Positions 50,811 through 59,318 of a DNA stretch of 64,000 nt are shown here, piece after piece. Each line of letters opens with the position of its first letter. The stretch's first letter is position 1. The stretch covers positions 62,001 to 126,000 of the forward strand of contig NZ_JBBMFC010000002.1 in assembly GCF_040096225.1 (NCBI RefSeq). Reading direction: 5' to 3'. The position numbers and the translations under genes were made by a program. Below the pieces are notes generated by a model. It saw only the letters and a list, made by a program, of their open reading frames with translations. It did not search any database and was not told where the DNA came from. The DNA is from Hominiventricola aquisgranensis (GTDB taxonomy: Bacteria; Bacillota; Clostridia; Lachnospirales; Lachnospiraceae).

Positions 50811-51665
50811 TTGCAATTTGTATCGAAAAAAGAGGAAGGGACATTTTTACTCTTATTTAACAGATCTGGATATGTATTGGATTTTACGGATAATTCATTC
50901 GATGTATTTACTACTGCGAGTATTGGTGAGCCAATAAAAACTAAATATGGTCTATCGAAAGGAAAATCATTAGTTGCGTATCTGAATGAAGCTGATGATA
51001 TACAAAGAACAAAGCTACTTATAGATTTATTCCATTATTATGAGGATAAAATGGAATATGAATATAACATTGATTATGAGGATTTGGAAAATTGGAGTAC
51101 TACATCTAGGTATGATGAACATTATGCAAAGATATATGAAAAGTGTAAAGAAATAGTAGCACGTTTAAAAGGTGGCACAACAGTAATTGCAATGACAGCA
51201 GAGAACCTAAAAAATAAGTTTTCAAGTGAGTACCTTTCGCAACAGATTGATTTGATGGTAGAAATGCAGAATACGAATCCAACCAATGCAATCGGAATGG
51301 CAAAGGAATTGATTGAAAGTTGTTGTAAAACAATTCTTGAAGAAATGCAGATATCATATTCGAAAGATGATGATGTACCGCAATTAGCAGATAAGACAAT
51401 GAAAGCTTTAAATCTACTTCCATCCAATGTACAGCCTACAGATAGAGGGGCAGATGCAATTAAAGCAGTTCTTGGAAATCTTAGAGCTATTCCTACAAAA
51501 CTAGCAGAAATTCGAAATCCATTCGGAAGTGGTCATGGTAAGAGTGCATCTTTTAAAGGACTTGAAGTTAGACATGCTAAGCTTGCTGTTGGGAGTAGTA
51601 TTACTTTTGTTGATTTTATCTGGAGTACATATGAAAGTCAAAATTTAGATAAATTGGAGGGATAA
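50811..51665 (+). CDS. Abortive-infection C-terminal (Abi_C) domain protein
   Basis: A 284-residue protein. The C-terminal 130 residues match the Abi_C pattern: AKELIESCCKTILEEMQ, a variable loop, then LAEIRNPFGSGHGKS and LAVGSSITFVDFIW. The N-terminal half is acidic with no family I can name. The TTG start at 50811 follows GGAGG (50796-50800) by ten bases; in-frame starts upstream overlap the HNH gene. Two bases separate it from the next gene. Abi_C proteins are found in phage-exclusion systems, so an effector or sensor role is inferred. Confidence 0.74.
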   Translation: MQFVSKKEEGTFLLLFNRSGYVLDFTDNSFDVFTTASIGEPIKTKYGLSKGKSLVAYLNEADDIQRTKLLIDLFHYYEDKMEYEYNIDYEDLENWSTTSRYDEHYAKIYEKCKEIVARLKGGTTVIAMTAENLKNKFSSEYLSQQIDLMVEMQNTNPTNAIGMAKELIESCCKTILEEMQISYSKDDDVPQLADKTMKALNLLPSNVQPTDRGADAIKAVLGNLRAIPTKLAEIRNPFGSGHGKSASFKGLEVRHAKLAVGSSITFVDFIWSTYESQNLDKLEG

Positions 51666-51667
51666 AT

Positions 51668-52702
51668 GTGCAGATACACTATTTTCAAAGATATCATTCA
51701 AAGGAGAATGTAGATACGTCTAATACCATGCTGATGTTATCTCGCTTATATAATTATAATGCGGACAAATTCTTTGCAATGTTGAATGCTCTAATACTGG
51801 GACAAGATGAGACTCCTGAAATAACATTTGAACTTCAGGTAGCAGGAGACGAAAGTGTTCCAGATGCGATTATAAGCCAGAAAAGTTTTAAAATAGTAGT
51901 TGAGACAAAATTACATAATCAATTTCAGCAGGATCAGCTTGAAAAACATCTGACTCAGTTTGGAACAGAGGAGATAAAGGTGCTTTTAACGTTAGATCCA
52001 AAACCTATGAAAGAATCATTGATGGATAGTTTTGGCATTGTTCTGAAAAAGTATAATGCAGATAGGATTAATGAAATAAAAACACCAATAAGGCATGTAA
52101 ATATTACATTTGAACAATTAGTTGCTGCAATGGAAGATATTGTAGATGAGCGGGATTCAGAGATCATGGCTGTGCTTGATGATTATAAGAAGTATTGCTT
52201 TGATGAAAAACTGATACCTGATGATGGAAATTGGATGAGAGCAATTGTTGCGGGAACAACACTTGAAGATAATTTGAAATATGATTTTTATTATGATCAG
52301 GCTTCAAGAGGCTATTCGGGTCATGGATACATTGGTTTATATAAAGGAAAGAGCATTAGGGCGATCGGAAAATTGAAAAAGACAATTGTTGCAGAGTTAG
52401 TAAATGGAGAAGTGTCATATATTAATGAAAGTGGAGAAGCTGCTACAAAAGAAGAGATAGAAAAGATTAAAGAAGCTATTGTGCATGCAGAATTAGAATA
52501 TGGATACAATTTGAAAACCGTCAAACATAGATATTTTATAGTTGAGCATTTTTATCCAACAGATTTTAAAAAAGCAAGTAAAAATCCGATTCAAAAAAGT
52601 AAATATTTTAATCTGGCAGAAATGTTCAAAAGTAAGACTTTGCCTGAAACAGAAGAGATAGCATCAATACTGGATGGAAAAACATGGGAAGAGTTTCACT
52701 AA
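51668..52702 (+). CDS. PD-(D/E)XK-like nuclease, unknown family
   Basis: A 344-residue protein starting at GTG 51668 after a GGAGGG site. Residues about 60-90 read PDAIISQKSFKIVVETKL, the P-D...E-x-K core of a PD-(D/E)XK nuclease. The C-terminal half is a separate alpha/beta domain (YDFYYDQASRGYSGHGYIG; HRYFIVEHFYPT) that I do not recognise. It is the last gene of the three-gene set after hsdR. A DNA-targeting effector is the likeliest role. Confidence 0.66.
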   Translation: MQIHYFQRYHSKENVDTSNTMLMLSRLYNYNADKFFAMLNALILGQDETPEITFELQVAGDESVPDAIISQKSFKIVVETKLHNQFQQDQLEKHLTQFGTEEIKVLLTLDPKPMKESLMDSFGIVLKKYNADRINEIKTPIRHVNITFEQLVAAMEDIVDERDSEIMAVLDDYKKYCFDEKLIPDDGNWMRAIVAGTTLEDNLKYDFYYDQASRGYSGHGYIGLYKGKSIRAIGKLKKTIVAELVNGEVSYINESGEAATKEEIEKIKEAIVHAELEYGYNLKTVKHRYFIVEHFYPTDFKKASKNPIQKSKYFNLAEMFKSKTLPETEEIASILDGKTWEEFH

Positions 52703-52768
52703 ACAGTGGATTTTCATAAATATGAAGAAAATAATGATACTGTAATAGTGTTCATATAGAGGTGTATT

Positions 52769-53500
52769 ATGGGAAACGAATCAGGTGAATGGATTATGCA
52801 TGGCATGAAGTGGGACAACCCGGATTGCATTCATTCTGTAGATGAAGCAATCAAGTATATAAATGAACTTGGCTTTTTACCATTATTTAAGAATGAAATA
52901 GATGGGTTTTCACTTGAAGAAAGAACTGTTCCAGAGTACTGGTGGAGTGATGATCCAGAGATTGATCCATGGATGTGGCGGGCTATTATAGCAAGGCGGC
53001 ATGATATCGTCTATGGAAAGTTCTTTGATAAGAAGGCAGGATTTATATCAAAAAAATGGCTTCCTGTATTTGCTAATTACCGCCGGGATGGATATGATTT
53101 TGATGCATTATATGATGATGGGAAAGCACCTAATAAGCATAAAAAGATAATGGTCAATTTTATGGAAAACAATGCTGATTCAGAGATTTATTCCAATGAA
53201 TCGAAAAAACAAGCTGGATTTGGTAAGGATGTAGAAAAGGGATTTGATGGTGCTATAACGAATCTTATGATGCAGACCTATCTGTGCAACTGCGATTTTA
53301 AGAAGAGAGTGAATAAAAGAGGTATTGAATATGGATGGGATGTGGCAGTGTATTCATCCATTGAGCATATCTATGGATACGATTATGTGACTTCCTGCTA
53401 CAAGGATAATCCACAGGATTCATGGAAACTTCTTGTAGACTATATGCATGAGATGTTTCCGAATGCAACGGATAAGCAGATAAGGAAAGTATTAAAATAA
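52769..53500 (+). CDS. AlkZ-related protein
   Basis: A 243-residue protein with a pattern of the AlkZ-related family: MKWDNPDCIHSVDEAI, VPEYWWSDDPEIDPWMWR, YGKFFDKKAGFISKKW and FANYRRDGYDFDALYDDG. AlkZ/YcaQ proteins are DNA glycosylases that remove bulky or crosslinked bases; these relatives are uncharacterised. The call is from remembered sequence pattern. An AGAGGTG site precedes the ATG. It lies between the nuclease gene and a UDG-like gene. Confidence 0.66.
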   Translation: MGNESGEWIMHGMKWDNPDCIHSVDEAIKYINELGFLPLFKNEIDGFSLEERTVPEYWWSDDPEIDPWMWRAIIARRHDIVYGKFFDKKAGFISKKWLPVFANYRRDGYDFDALYDDGKAPNKHKKIMVNFMENNADSEIYSNESKKQAGFGKDVEKGFDGAITNLMMQTYLCNCDFKKRVNKRGIEYGWDVAVYSSIEHIYGYDYVTSCYKDNPQDSWKLLVDYMHEMFPNATDKQIRKVLK

Positions 53501-53531
53501 AACAGTGCATTTTTGAGGTGAATATACATAA

Positions 53532-54281
53532 ATGAATGCTAAAAAATCCGCAGATTATTGCAGCCTGATAGAAAATGTAAAAAACAAATATCGAAAAAAT
53601 CCTATATACACAAAGAACCTGACACTTGGCTGGTGCGATTTACGTCAGGGAGAAGATTTGTGTCAGGAAATTAACCTATGGACATATTGGCAAGGGAGAG
53701 ATTACGCTAAGAAGACACCACATATTAAATATATGCTGATAGGTCAGGATTTCGGACCGCCTGAAAAGGAAGAGATAAAGGGTACGATTGCAAATGTCCG
53801 TAAGATGAATGATGGTATAGATGTGATGTTCCATGAAAATGTAGATTTGGAAGCAAGGGATTCACAGACGGATAAAAATATTGTCGGATACTTTGAACTG
53901 CTTGGTAAAAATGAAATTGACAAGAAAAAATATCCAGATTTGTTTTTCTGCAATTGTAATTTGGGCTATCGCAGAGAGAAGTATTCTGGAAATATGACCA
54001 GAAAGATATTGGCAAATGATGCAGCCGAAATAAAATCATTGATTGACATTATAGAGCCGGAAAACATAATCTGTCTGGGTCTTGATACATCCGTGGTTAT
54101 AATACAAACTCTGATTGATAAAAAGTTTTCCTGTAATAGATTACCTGAACTTATAGGAACTGGAGAACCTTATATTTATGGAGAAACATATATATACCCT
54201 GTAGCACATCCGGGGTATTGGGGTACAAGGATAAGAGGGGAAGATAATGTTATTGCAGATTGGATGAGGATAAGAAGGTAA
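53532..54281 (+). CDS. Uracil-DNA-glycosylase-superfamily-like protein
   Basis: A 249-residue protein with motifs in the order of the UDG superfamily: IKYMLIGQDFGPP (motif A-like, near residue 67), FFCNCNLGYRRE near 140, IICLGLDTSVV near 180 and VAHPGYWGTR near 232 (motif B-like HPG). Family members remove uracil or modified bases. It sits 31 bases after the AlkZ-related gene, hence probably one transcript. The exact class is unclear and catalytic activity is not proven. Confidence 0.68.
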   Translation: MNAKKSADYCSLIENVKNKYRKNPIYTKNLTLGWCDLRQGEDLCQEINLWTYWQGRDYAKKTPHIKYMLIGQDFGPPEKEEIKGTIANVRKMNDGIDVMFHENVDLEARDSQTDKNIVGYFELLGKNEIDKKKYPDLFFCNCNLGYRREKYSGNMTRKILANDAAEIKSLIDIIEPENIICLGLDTSVVIIQTLIDKKFSCNRLPELIGTGEPYIYGETYIYPVAHPGYWGTRIRGEDNVIADWMRIRR

Positions 54282-54293
54282 GGAGGAGTCACA

Positions 54294-54651
54294 ATGCCAT
54301 TTAAGATTGTTCGCAACGATATAACAAGCGTTCTATGAGGAAATGCTTCAAAGAGAGACAGAAGATAACTATCCACTTGAGGAAGACAAAAGATTAGCAG
54401 AGCCTTGTATGCTGTCAGCAGACATTTCTTTGGAAGACCAGCTTGCAAATATCGGAGTTTCATTTCATGACAAATTATTTGAGCTGATCGATGAAGCACA
54501 TATTGATAATAAGGATGTGTGGAAACGGGCAATCGTCTATGTTGAGAAAAAGGAGTACTTTGCAAAAGAGGATGTTCCGCTGCCGATAGAAAAGACAAAA
54601 CATATTATCCGTAAGTGTACAGAGGAAGAAGTTGATAGGATCAATGTATGA
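54294..54651 (+). pseudogene. Decayed macrodomain protein gene (mosaic remnant)
   Basis: After a strong AGGAGGAG site the frame begins MPFKIVRNDIT, the usual start of ADP-ribose-binding macrodomain proteins, but ends after 14 codons. In another frame a later part follows (FYEEMLQRETEDNYPLEED, SLEDQLANIGVSFHDKLF, then DNKDVWKRA), which resembles the linker and C-terminal region of macrodomain fusions. The whole macrodomain core is missing, and after WKRA an unrelated ending (IVYVEKKEYFAKEDVPLP) is attached. So there is an internal deletion plus a foreign tail. The family reading is from memory. Confidence 0.6.
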
Positions 54652-55099
54652 ATATATAGAAGAACATTCTTATGATGAGATGGTTCGAAAATGTATTAAT
54701 GAATATGGCAAGTATGGTCGGCACAGAGTATTGAAAGAGATTTGCCGAAAACTAGATGTAGATATGAGGACCGCCCGGAGCTTATATAAAAATTTTGGAA
54801 TCACTTATGACGAATGGAAAAGAAAATCTGGCTATCAAGCTGATATAGCCGGAAAAGAGCAAAAGCTAATACAGAAACAGGCCCCTTTCCTTGATATGGA
54901 TACAATCCGCTGTCCAAAATGCGGATCTGCTTCCATTTCTTACGTAGCAGAGCCTAAATTTCATTCTGGCAGAGCCGTTATAGGAGCACTTTTTGGCGGA
55001 TTGGAAGGTTCTTTTCTCATGGGAGTAACAGGGAAGAACAAACAATATGCGGTTTGCATGAACTGTGGGAAGAAATGGAAGATCAGAAGAAAACGGTGA
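54644..55099 (+). CDS. Zinc-ribbon protein with helical N-terminus
   Basis: A 151-residue protein. The N-terminal half is helical and basic with a possible DNA-binding helix pair (RHRVLKEICRKLDVDMRTARSLYK). The C-terminal half has CPKCG and CMNCG pairs, a zinc ribbon, around a Gly-rich hydrophobic stretch (GALFGGLEGSFLMGV). Family not recognised. The ATG lies inside the end of the macrodomain remnant, with a weak site. It closes the accessory island. Confidence 0.62.
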   Translation: MYEYIEEHSYDEMVRKCINEYGKYGRHRVLKEICRKLDVDMRTARSLYKNFGITYDEWKRKSGYQADIAGKEQKLIQKQAPFLDMDTIRCPKCGSASISYVAEPKFHSGRAVIGALFGGLEGSFLMGVTGKNKQYAVCMNCGKKWKIRRKR

Positions 55100-55189
55100 G
55101 GAGTGTCAATCAAGGATGAAAATATAAAGAATGGGAAGATAGCTTATGAATCAGATCAGCACAATCCGCGCAAGACCCGGAAGAGAAAG

Positions 55190-55218
55190 TTGACAAACCT
55201 TCTCAAAAGAGCTAAAAT
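55190..55218 (+). promoter_or_regulatory. Strong SigA promoter of the HD gene
   Basis: TTGACA (55190-55195), 17-base spacer, TAAAAT (55213-55218). The HD-domain gene starts 50 bases downstream. Confidence 0.8.
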
Positions 55219-55268
55219 ACAGAAAACCTATCGAGTAAGTAGACTAAGAGGAAGAAGGTACTTCAGAC

Positions 55269-55850
55269 ATGGAACAGATCACAAGAGAGCAGGCATATGA
55301 TCTGCTGAAAGAATACAACAAAGATCCTTTCCATCTTCAGCATGCTTTGACTGTAGAAGCGGTGATGAAATGGTATGCAAAGGAGCTGGGATATGGAGAG
55401 AAAGCGCAATACTGGGGAATCGTTGGGTTGCTTCACGATATTGATTTTGAACAGTATCCGGATCAGCACTGCATCAAAGCACCGGAACTGCTGCGGGAAG
55501 GCGGCGTGAGCGAAGATATTATTCATGCGGTTGTCTCTCATGGATATGGTATTACTGTAGATGTGGCACCGGAACATGAGATGGAGAAGGTTTTGTTTGC
55601 GGCAGATGAACTGACGGGGTTGATCTGGGCAGTTGCATTGCTGCGTCCATCAAAAAGTACCAAAGATATGGAATTGAAATCTTTGAAAAAGAAATACAAG
55701 AGTAAAGGCTTTGCTGCAGGCTGTTCGAGAGATGTGATCGAGCGCGGAGCCTTGCAGCTTGGATGGGATCTGGATAAATTGTTGACCATGACGCTGGAAG
55801 CCATGAAAGCAACCGAAGATGAGATCAATCAGGAAGTAGAAGATATTTAA
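55269..55850 (+). CDS. HD-domain hydrolase
   Basis: A 193-residue HD-superfamily metal-dependent phosphohydrolase. The metal ligands are visible as HALTVEAVM (His near 25), LLHDIDFEQ (His-Asp near 55), HAVVSHGYG and AADELTG (Asp). This composition is that of the small predicted HDIG-type hydrolases conserved in Clostridia. Substrate unknown. It has its own promoter and a strong terminator. Confidence 0.87.
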   Translation: MEQITREQAYDLLKEYNKDPFHLQHALTVEAVMKWYAKELGYGEKAQYWGIVGLLHDIDFEQYPDQHCIKAPELLREGGVSEDIIHAVVSHGYGITVDVAPEHEMEKVLFAADELTGLIWAVALLRPSKSTKDMELKSLKKKYKSKGFAAGCSRDVIERGALQLGWDLDKLLTMTLEAMKATEDEINQEVEDI

Positions 55851-55877
55851 TAAAGAAAACGGAGACTTAGCTGAGAA

Positions 55878-55928
55878 AAGGAACGATTATATAGCAGATG
55901 CTGACTGCTGAAGATCGTTCCTTTTTTG
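55878..55928. terminator. Intrinsic terminator between HD and MATE genes
   Basis: AAGGAACGAT (55878-55887) pairs with ATCGTTCCTT (55913-55922), with an inner AGCAG/CTGCT hairpin and a T run at 55921-55927. It may serve both convergent genes. Confidence 0.82.
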
Positions 55929-55943
55929 ACTGAGAGATATCAA

Positions 55944-57302
55944 TTATAAATGTTGGTTCTGACATTCCTTCAGGATCCGCGGAAATCGATGGAGGAACAG
56001 AATGCTTGTCATTGTAGCTGATATCACGTCTGCAATAGGTTCAGAGAAGAAGGCTGCGTCTGCGGTAAACAGGGCAGGCAGCAGCAGAAGTCCTGTGAAA
56101 AAGACGCATTTACGGAATGCTGAACAGAACAGTGACTGACCAACCTTTCCAAGCGCAGTGGTCTCATCTACCAGCGGATACTGGATTGCTAACGGAATGA
56201 TCATGGCAGTGAACCGTTTGATATAAGTGACGGATCTTGCAAGGATCACGGAATCAGTGGTAAACAGCCGTACATAGAGAGGCGAAATAGTCTGTGTTAC
56301 GATTGTCATAAAGATGCAAAAGATCACGCACAGTCCTGTGATACATTGAATTGCCTTTTTGATCCGGTCCGGGTCTCCTTTTCCGTAGTTAAAGCTTACT
56401 ACGGGTTGACTGCCAAGAGTGATACCACCCATAGGCATGGTGATCAGCAGAAGATAGCTCTGTACGATCGTAGCACAGGTGACTAACGTATCACCTTCTC
56501 CTGGACCTCCGTATTTTTGAAGGACAGTATTAAGCACGATGAGAAGAATACTGTCGCTTGCCAGGATCAGAAAAGGAGAAAATCCAAAAGTCACGATCCG
56601 GCGTATCACGCTTGCTTGAAATCCGCCCCAGCCCAGACGAACAGGCATTTTATGGCTGCGAAGAGACAACAGCACAAATGCACAGGATGCCATCTGGGAG
56701 ATGACCGTAGCAATGGCTGCACCGGCAACACCCATATGAAAAATAAAGATGAACACAGGATCAAGAATAATGTTGAGGACAGCACCAAGTACAACCGTTG
56801 CCATGCCAAGACCGGAGAATCCTTGTGCGATCAGAAAGCTGTTGAGCCCACCACTGATCAGTGCAAAAAATGTACCGGCAGTATAGATGGTTACATAGGT
56901 GTTAGCATAAGAAAAGGTGGCCTCACTGGCTCCAAACCACATGAGAAGCTGATCCTTGGTAAGCAGAAAAAGTCCTGTCAGAACTGCGGACAGGACAAGC
57001 AACATGAAAAATCCATTATTCAGGGTCTGCTTTGCACTTTTATGGTCACCGCTTCCCATCTGCATGGCCATGATAGGAGCACCACCCTGACCGACCATGG
57101 AACCAAATGAGGTAAGCAGGGTCACGATGGGAGCACAGACACCGACACCGGCAAGCGCAAGACTGCCAACACCGGTGCCGATATACATACGGTCCACAAT
57201 GGAATATAATACATTTACAAGCTGGGCCAGCATGGTAGGAATTGCCAGCCGGATTACGAGACGGGAAATGCGATCCTGTCCCAGGTCATTGGTACGACTC
57301 AT
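55944..57302 (-). CDS. MATE-family efflux transporter
   Basis: A 452-residue transporter with twelve membrane helices. The N-terminal IRLAIPTMLAQLVNVLYSIVDRMYIG and GQGGAPIMAMQMG segments and the internal repeat (SFNYGKGD) are typical of MATE Na+/H+-driven drug exporters. The start at 57302 overlaps the azlD stop by four bases and follows GGAGTGG, so it belongs to the azlC-azlD unit. Export substrate unknown. Confidence 0.88.
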   Translation of the reverse strand: MSRTNDLGQDRISRLVIRLAIPTMLAQLVNVLYSIVDRMYIGTGVGSLALAGVGVCAPIVTLLTSFGSMVGQGGAPIMAMQMGSGDHKSAKQTLNNGFFMLLVLSAVLTGLFLLTKDQLLMWFGASEATFSYANTYVTIYTAGTFFALISGGLNSFLIAQGFSGLGMATVVLGAVLNIILDPVFIFIFHMGVAGAAIATVISQMASCAFVLLSLRSHKMPVRLGWGGFQASVIRRIVTFGFSPFLILASDSILLIVLNTVLQKYGGPGEGDTLVTCATIVQSYLLLITMPMGGITLGSQPVVSFNYGKGDPDRIKKAIQCITGLCVIFCIFMTIVTQTISPLYVRLFTTDSVILARSVTYIKRFTAMIIPLAIQYPLVDETTALGKVGQSLFCSAFRKCVFFTGLLLLPALFTADAAFFSEPIADVISATMTSILFLHRFPRILKECQNQHL

Positions 57303-57604
57303 AAAAACCACTCCGCAATCAATACTACAACGCAGCAGATCACTGCTACTGGAAGAAGTCCGGCTCCGGCCCATGCAGCGATAATGCCGATGATCAGCGC
57401 CAATGCACCAGAAAGCGGTGATTCTGTGGCGTGCAGAATAGCCGGAAACGTCATCACTGCCAGTGTAACATACGGAACATAATAAAGAAATGATTTTAAA
57501 AATTCATTTTCAATCGGTTTCTTGATCAGTGTCAGAGGCAGAACACGGATCGCATAGGATACGCCCGCCATGACAAAAATATAGAGATAAATGTTATGCG
57601 TCAT
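57299..57604 (-). CDS. azlD: Branched-chain amino acid exporter small subunit (AzlD)
   Basis: A 101-residue membrane protein with three to four helices and the AzlD pattern RVLPLTLIKKPIENEF. It works with AzlC as a two-part exporter of branched-chain amino acids or analogues. The start at 57604 is inside the 3' end of azlC (11-base overlap) and follows GGAGG (57613-57617). Confidence 0.87.
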   Translation of the reverse strand: MTHNIYLYIFVMAGVSYAIRVLPLTLIKKPIENEFLKSFLYYVPYVTLAVMTFPAILHATESPLSGALALIIGIIAAWAGAGLLPVAVICCVVVLIAEWFL

Positions 57605-58319
57605 GTTCAATACCTCCTTCTTTATGAGGGAAAAGAGCGGCTGCTCCGGCAGAGAGCACAATGGTCAGGATAATGGTTCTGGTTCCTTCGGAAAGGGAAG
57701 AAATCACTGGCAGACAGGAAGCTAAGAAGCTTAATAAAAAGGCCAGTGTAATCAGAACTGCAACTACTTTGTCCTTCCTGGCAGGAGGAATGATGATTGC
57801 AAGGAACATTCCAAATAAGGATACACTTAGAGCACTGACGATTCGTGCAGGCAGCATATTTCCGGCAGTGACGCCAAGAGCGGTTCCGACTGCCCAGCCA
57901 GGGATGGCAACGGTCATGGCACCATAGGTATACCATGGATGAAGATATCCGGGCCTTGCGATGGCGATGCCAAAGAGCTCATCTGTAATGTCAAATCCCA
58001 TGAGCAGACGATGTCCGAAGGAAAGTCCTGGTGTGAGACGCTGTCCCATGGCGCAGCTCATGAGCAGATAACGGGCATTGGTGATCAAGGTCACGATCGC
58101 CATTTCCACATAAGGAGAATTGGCGGCGATCACAGTGATACCTGCATATTCACCGGCCGATGCATTATTCAGCATACTCATTAAGAATCCCTGAAATGCA
58201 TTCATGCCTGCATTTCTTGCGGCGATTCCCAGTGAAAATGCCACTGCCAGATACCCCAGTCCGATGGGGATGGCATCTTTCATACCTTTTCGAAAAACCT
58301 GTGCATTTGTTTCATTCAT
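57594..58319 (-). CDS. azlC: Branched-chain amino acid exporter large subunit (AzlC)
   Basis: A 241-residue membrane protein with about seven helices. The AzlC-family marks ARNAGMNAFQGFLMS, NASAGEYAG and ITNARYLLMSCAMGQRL are present. It starts the minus-strand azlC-azlD-MATE unit and is divergent from a LysR regulator, which is the likely controller. Confidence 0.9.
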   Translation of the reverse strand: MNETNAQVFRKGMKDAIPIGLGYLAVAFSLGIAARNAGMNAFQGFLMSMLNNASAGEYAGITVIAANSPYVEMAIVTLITNARYLLMSCAMGQRLTPGLSFGHRLLMGFDITDELFGIAIARPGYLHPWYTYGAMTVAIPGWAVGTALGVTAGNMLPARIVSALSVSLFGMFLAIIIPPARKDKVVAVLITLAFLLSFLASCLPVISSLSEGTRTIILTIVLSAGAAALFPHKEGGIEHDA

Positions 58320-58433
58320 AATAGATCCCCTTGTAAACTGAAAATTTTCTGTACATGATTGTAGCAGTTTTCTTTACATAAGTAAAATGAATCATTATAA
58401 TTAAAACATAAGAAAAACTGATGGAGAAAAAAC
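58320..58433. promoter_or_regulatory. Divergent azlC/LysR control region
   Basis: A 114-base AT-rich stretch between the divergent starts. It holds the ribosome sites of both genes and A/T-rich stretches such as TAAAATGAATCATTATAATTA (in part at 58382-58402) with TATAAT for the LysR gene. Binding by the LysR protein is expected by position. Confidence 0.5.
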
Positions 58434-59318
58434 ATGTTATCAAGATACGGGATTTTTTGCGGAGTAATTGAACATAAAAGCTTTACAAGAACGGCTGAAA
58501 AGCTGGGATATTCCCAGAGTGCAGTTAGTCAGGCAGTCCGGGCACTGGAGCTGGAGACAGAGACGGTTCTCATAGACCGGAGAAAGGACGGGATCACACT
58601 GACTCCAGACGGAGAGCAGTATCTGCCATATTTTCAGCAGATCCATCAGGCAGAACAGAATCTTGAACGCAAAGAACAGGAGATGAAAGGCCTGAAAAAC
58701 AGTGTTGTGCGGATCGGTACGTTCACCAGCGTGAGCCGTATCTTTTTGCCGGGACTTATGATGGAATTTAAGAAAGAGCATCCAGATATCCGGTTCATCC
58801 TGCAGCAGGGAGAATACACCAGCATTGCCAGGTGGGTGGAAGAAGGAAGTGTGGATTTTGGATTTGCCAATGCAGAAGCAGTGAATAATCTGCATACGCA
58901 GATTCTGTACAGGGACGAGATGGTGGCGGTTCTGCCCAAAGGCCATCGGCTTGCAAAAAAGGAGATAGTCTCGTTGAAAGATCTGGAAACAGAACCATTT
59001 ATTTTACTGGACGAAGGAGAGTACAGCGTGCCGGAGCAGGCATTTCAAAGAAGAGGACTGCATCCTAGGATCGAATATAAAGTATATGACGACTATTCAA
59101 TCCTAGCTATGATCCGGCAGAGACTGGGTGTATCCATTCTGTACCGTCGGGTGCTGGAAGGATTTGGTGCAGATCTGGTCATCCGCCCAGTGAAGGAGCA
59201 GATGGAACGGCCAGTGGCATTGGTCTTCAGAAACTGGGATACCATGCCCTATGCGGCGAGAAAATTTGCTTCTTATGTGCAGATGAAAGTAGAGGCGGGA
59301 GATCAAAGGGTATTTTAA
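58434..59318 (+). CDS. LysR-family transcriptional regulator
   Basis: A 294-residue LysR protein. The winged helix-turn-helix is at residues about 4-62 (SFTRTAEKLGYSQSAVSQAVRALE), followed by a linker helix and a periplasmic-binding-like effector domain. It is divergent from azlC, so it probably regulates the azlC-azlD-MATE unit and itself. A TGGAG site precedes the ATG. Confidence 0.9.
   Translation: MLSRYGIFCGVIEHKSFTRTAEKLGYSQSAVSQAVRALELETETVLIDRRKDGITLTPDGEQYLPYFQQIHQAEQNLERKEQEMKGLKNSVVRIGTFTSVSRIFLPGLMMEFKKEHPDIRFILQQGEYTSIARWVEEGSVDFGFANAEAVNNLHTQILYRDEMVAVLPKGHRLAKKEIVSLKDLETEPFILLDEGEYSVPEQAFQRRGLHPRIEYKVYDDYSILAMIRQRLGVSILYRRVLEGFGADLVIRPVKEQMERPVALVFRNWDTMPYAARKFASYVQMKVEAGDQRVF

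Noticed and set aside
55103..55300. A 65-codon frame before the HD gene (start GTG)
   Set aside because: It runs across the strong TTGACA/TAAAAT promoter and into the HD gene, is very lysine/arginine rich and resembles no family.
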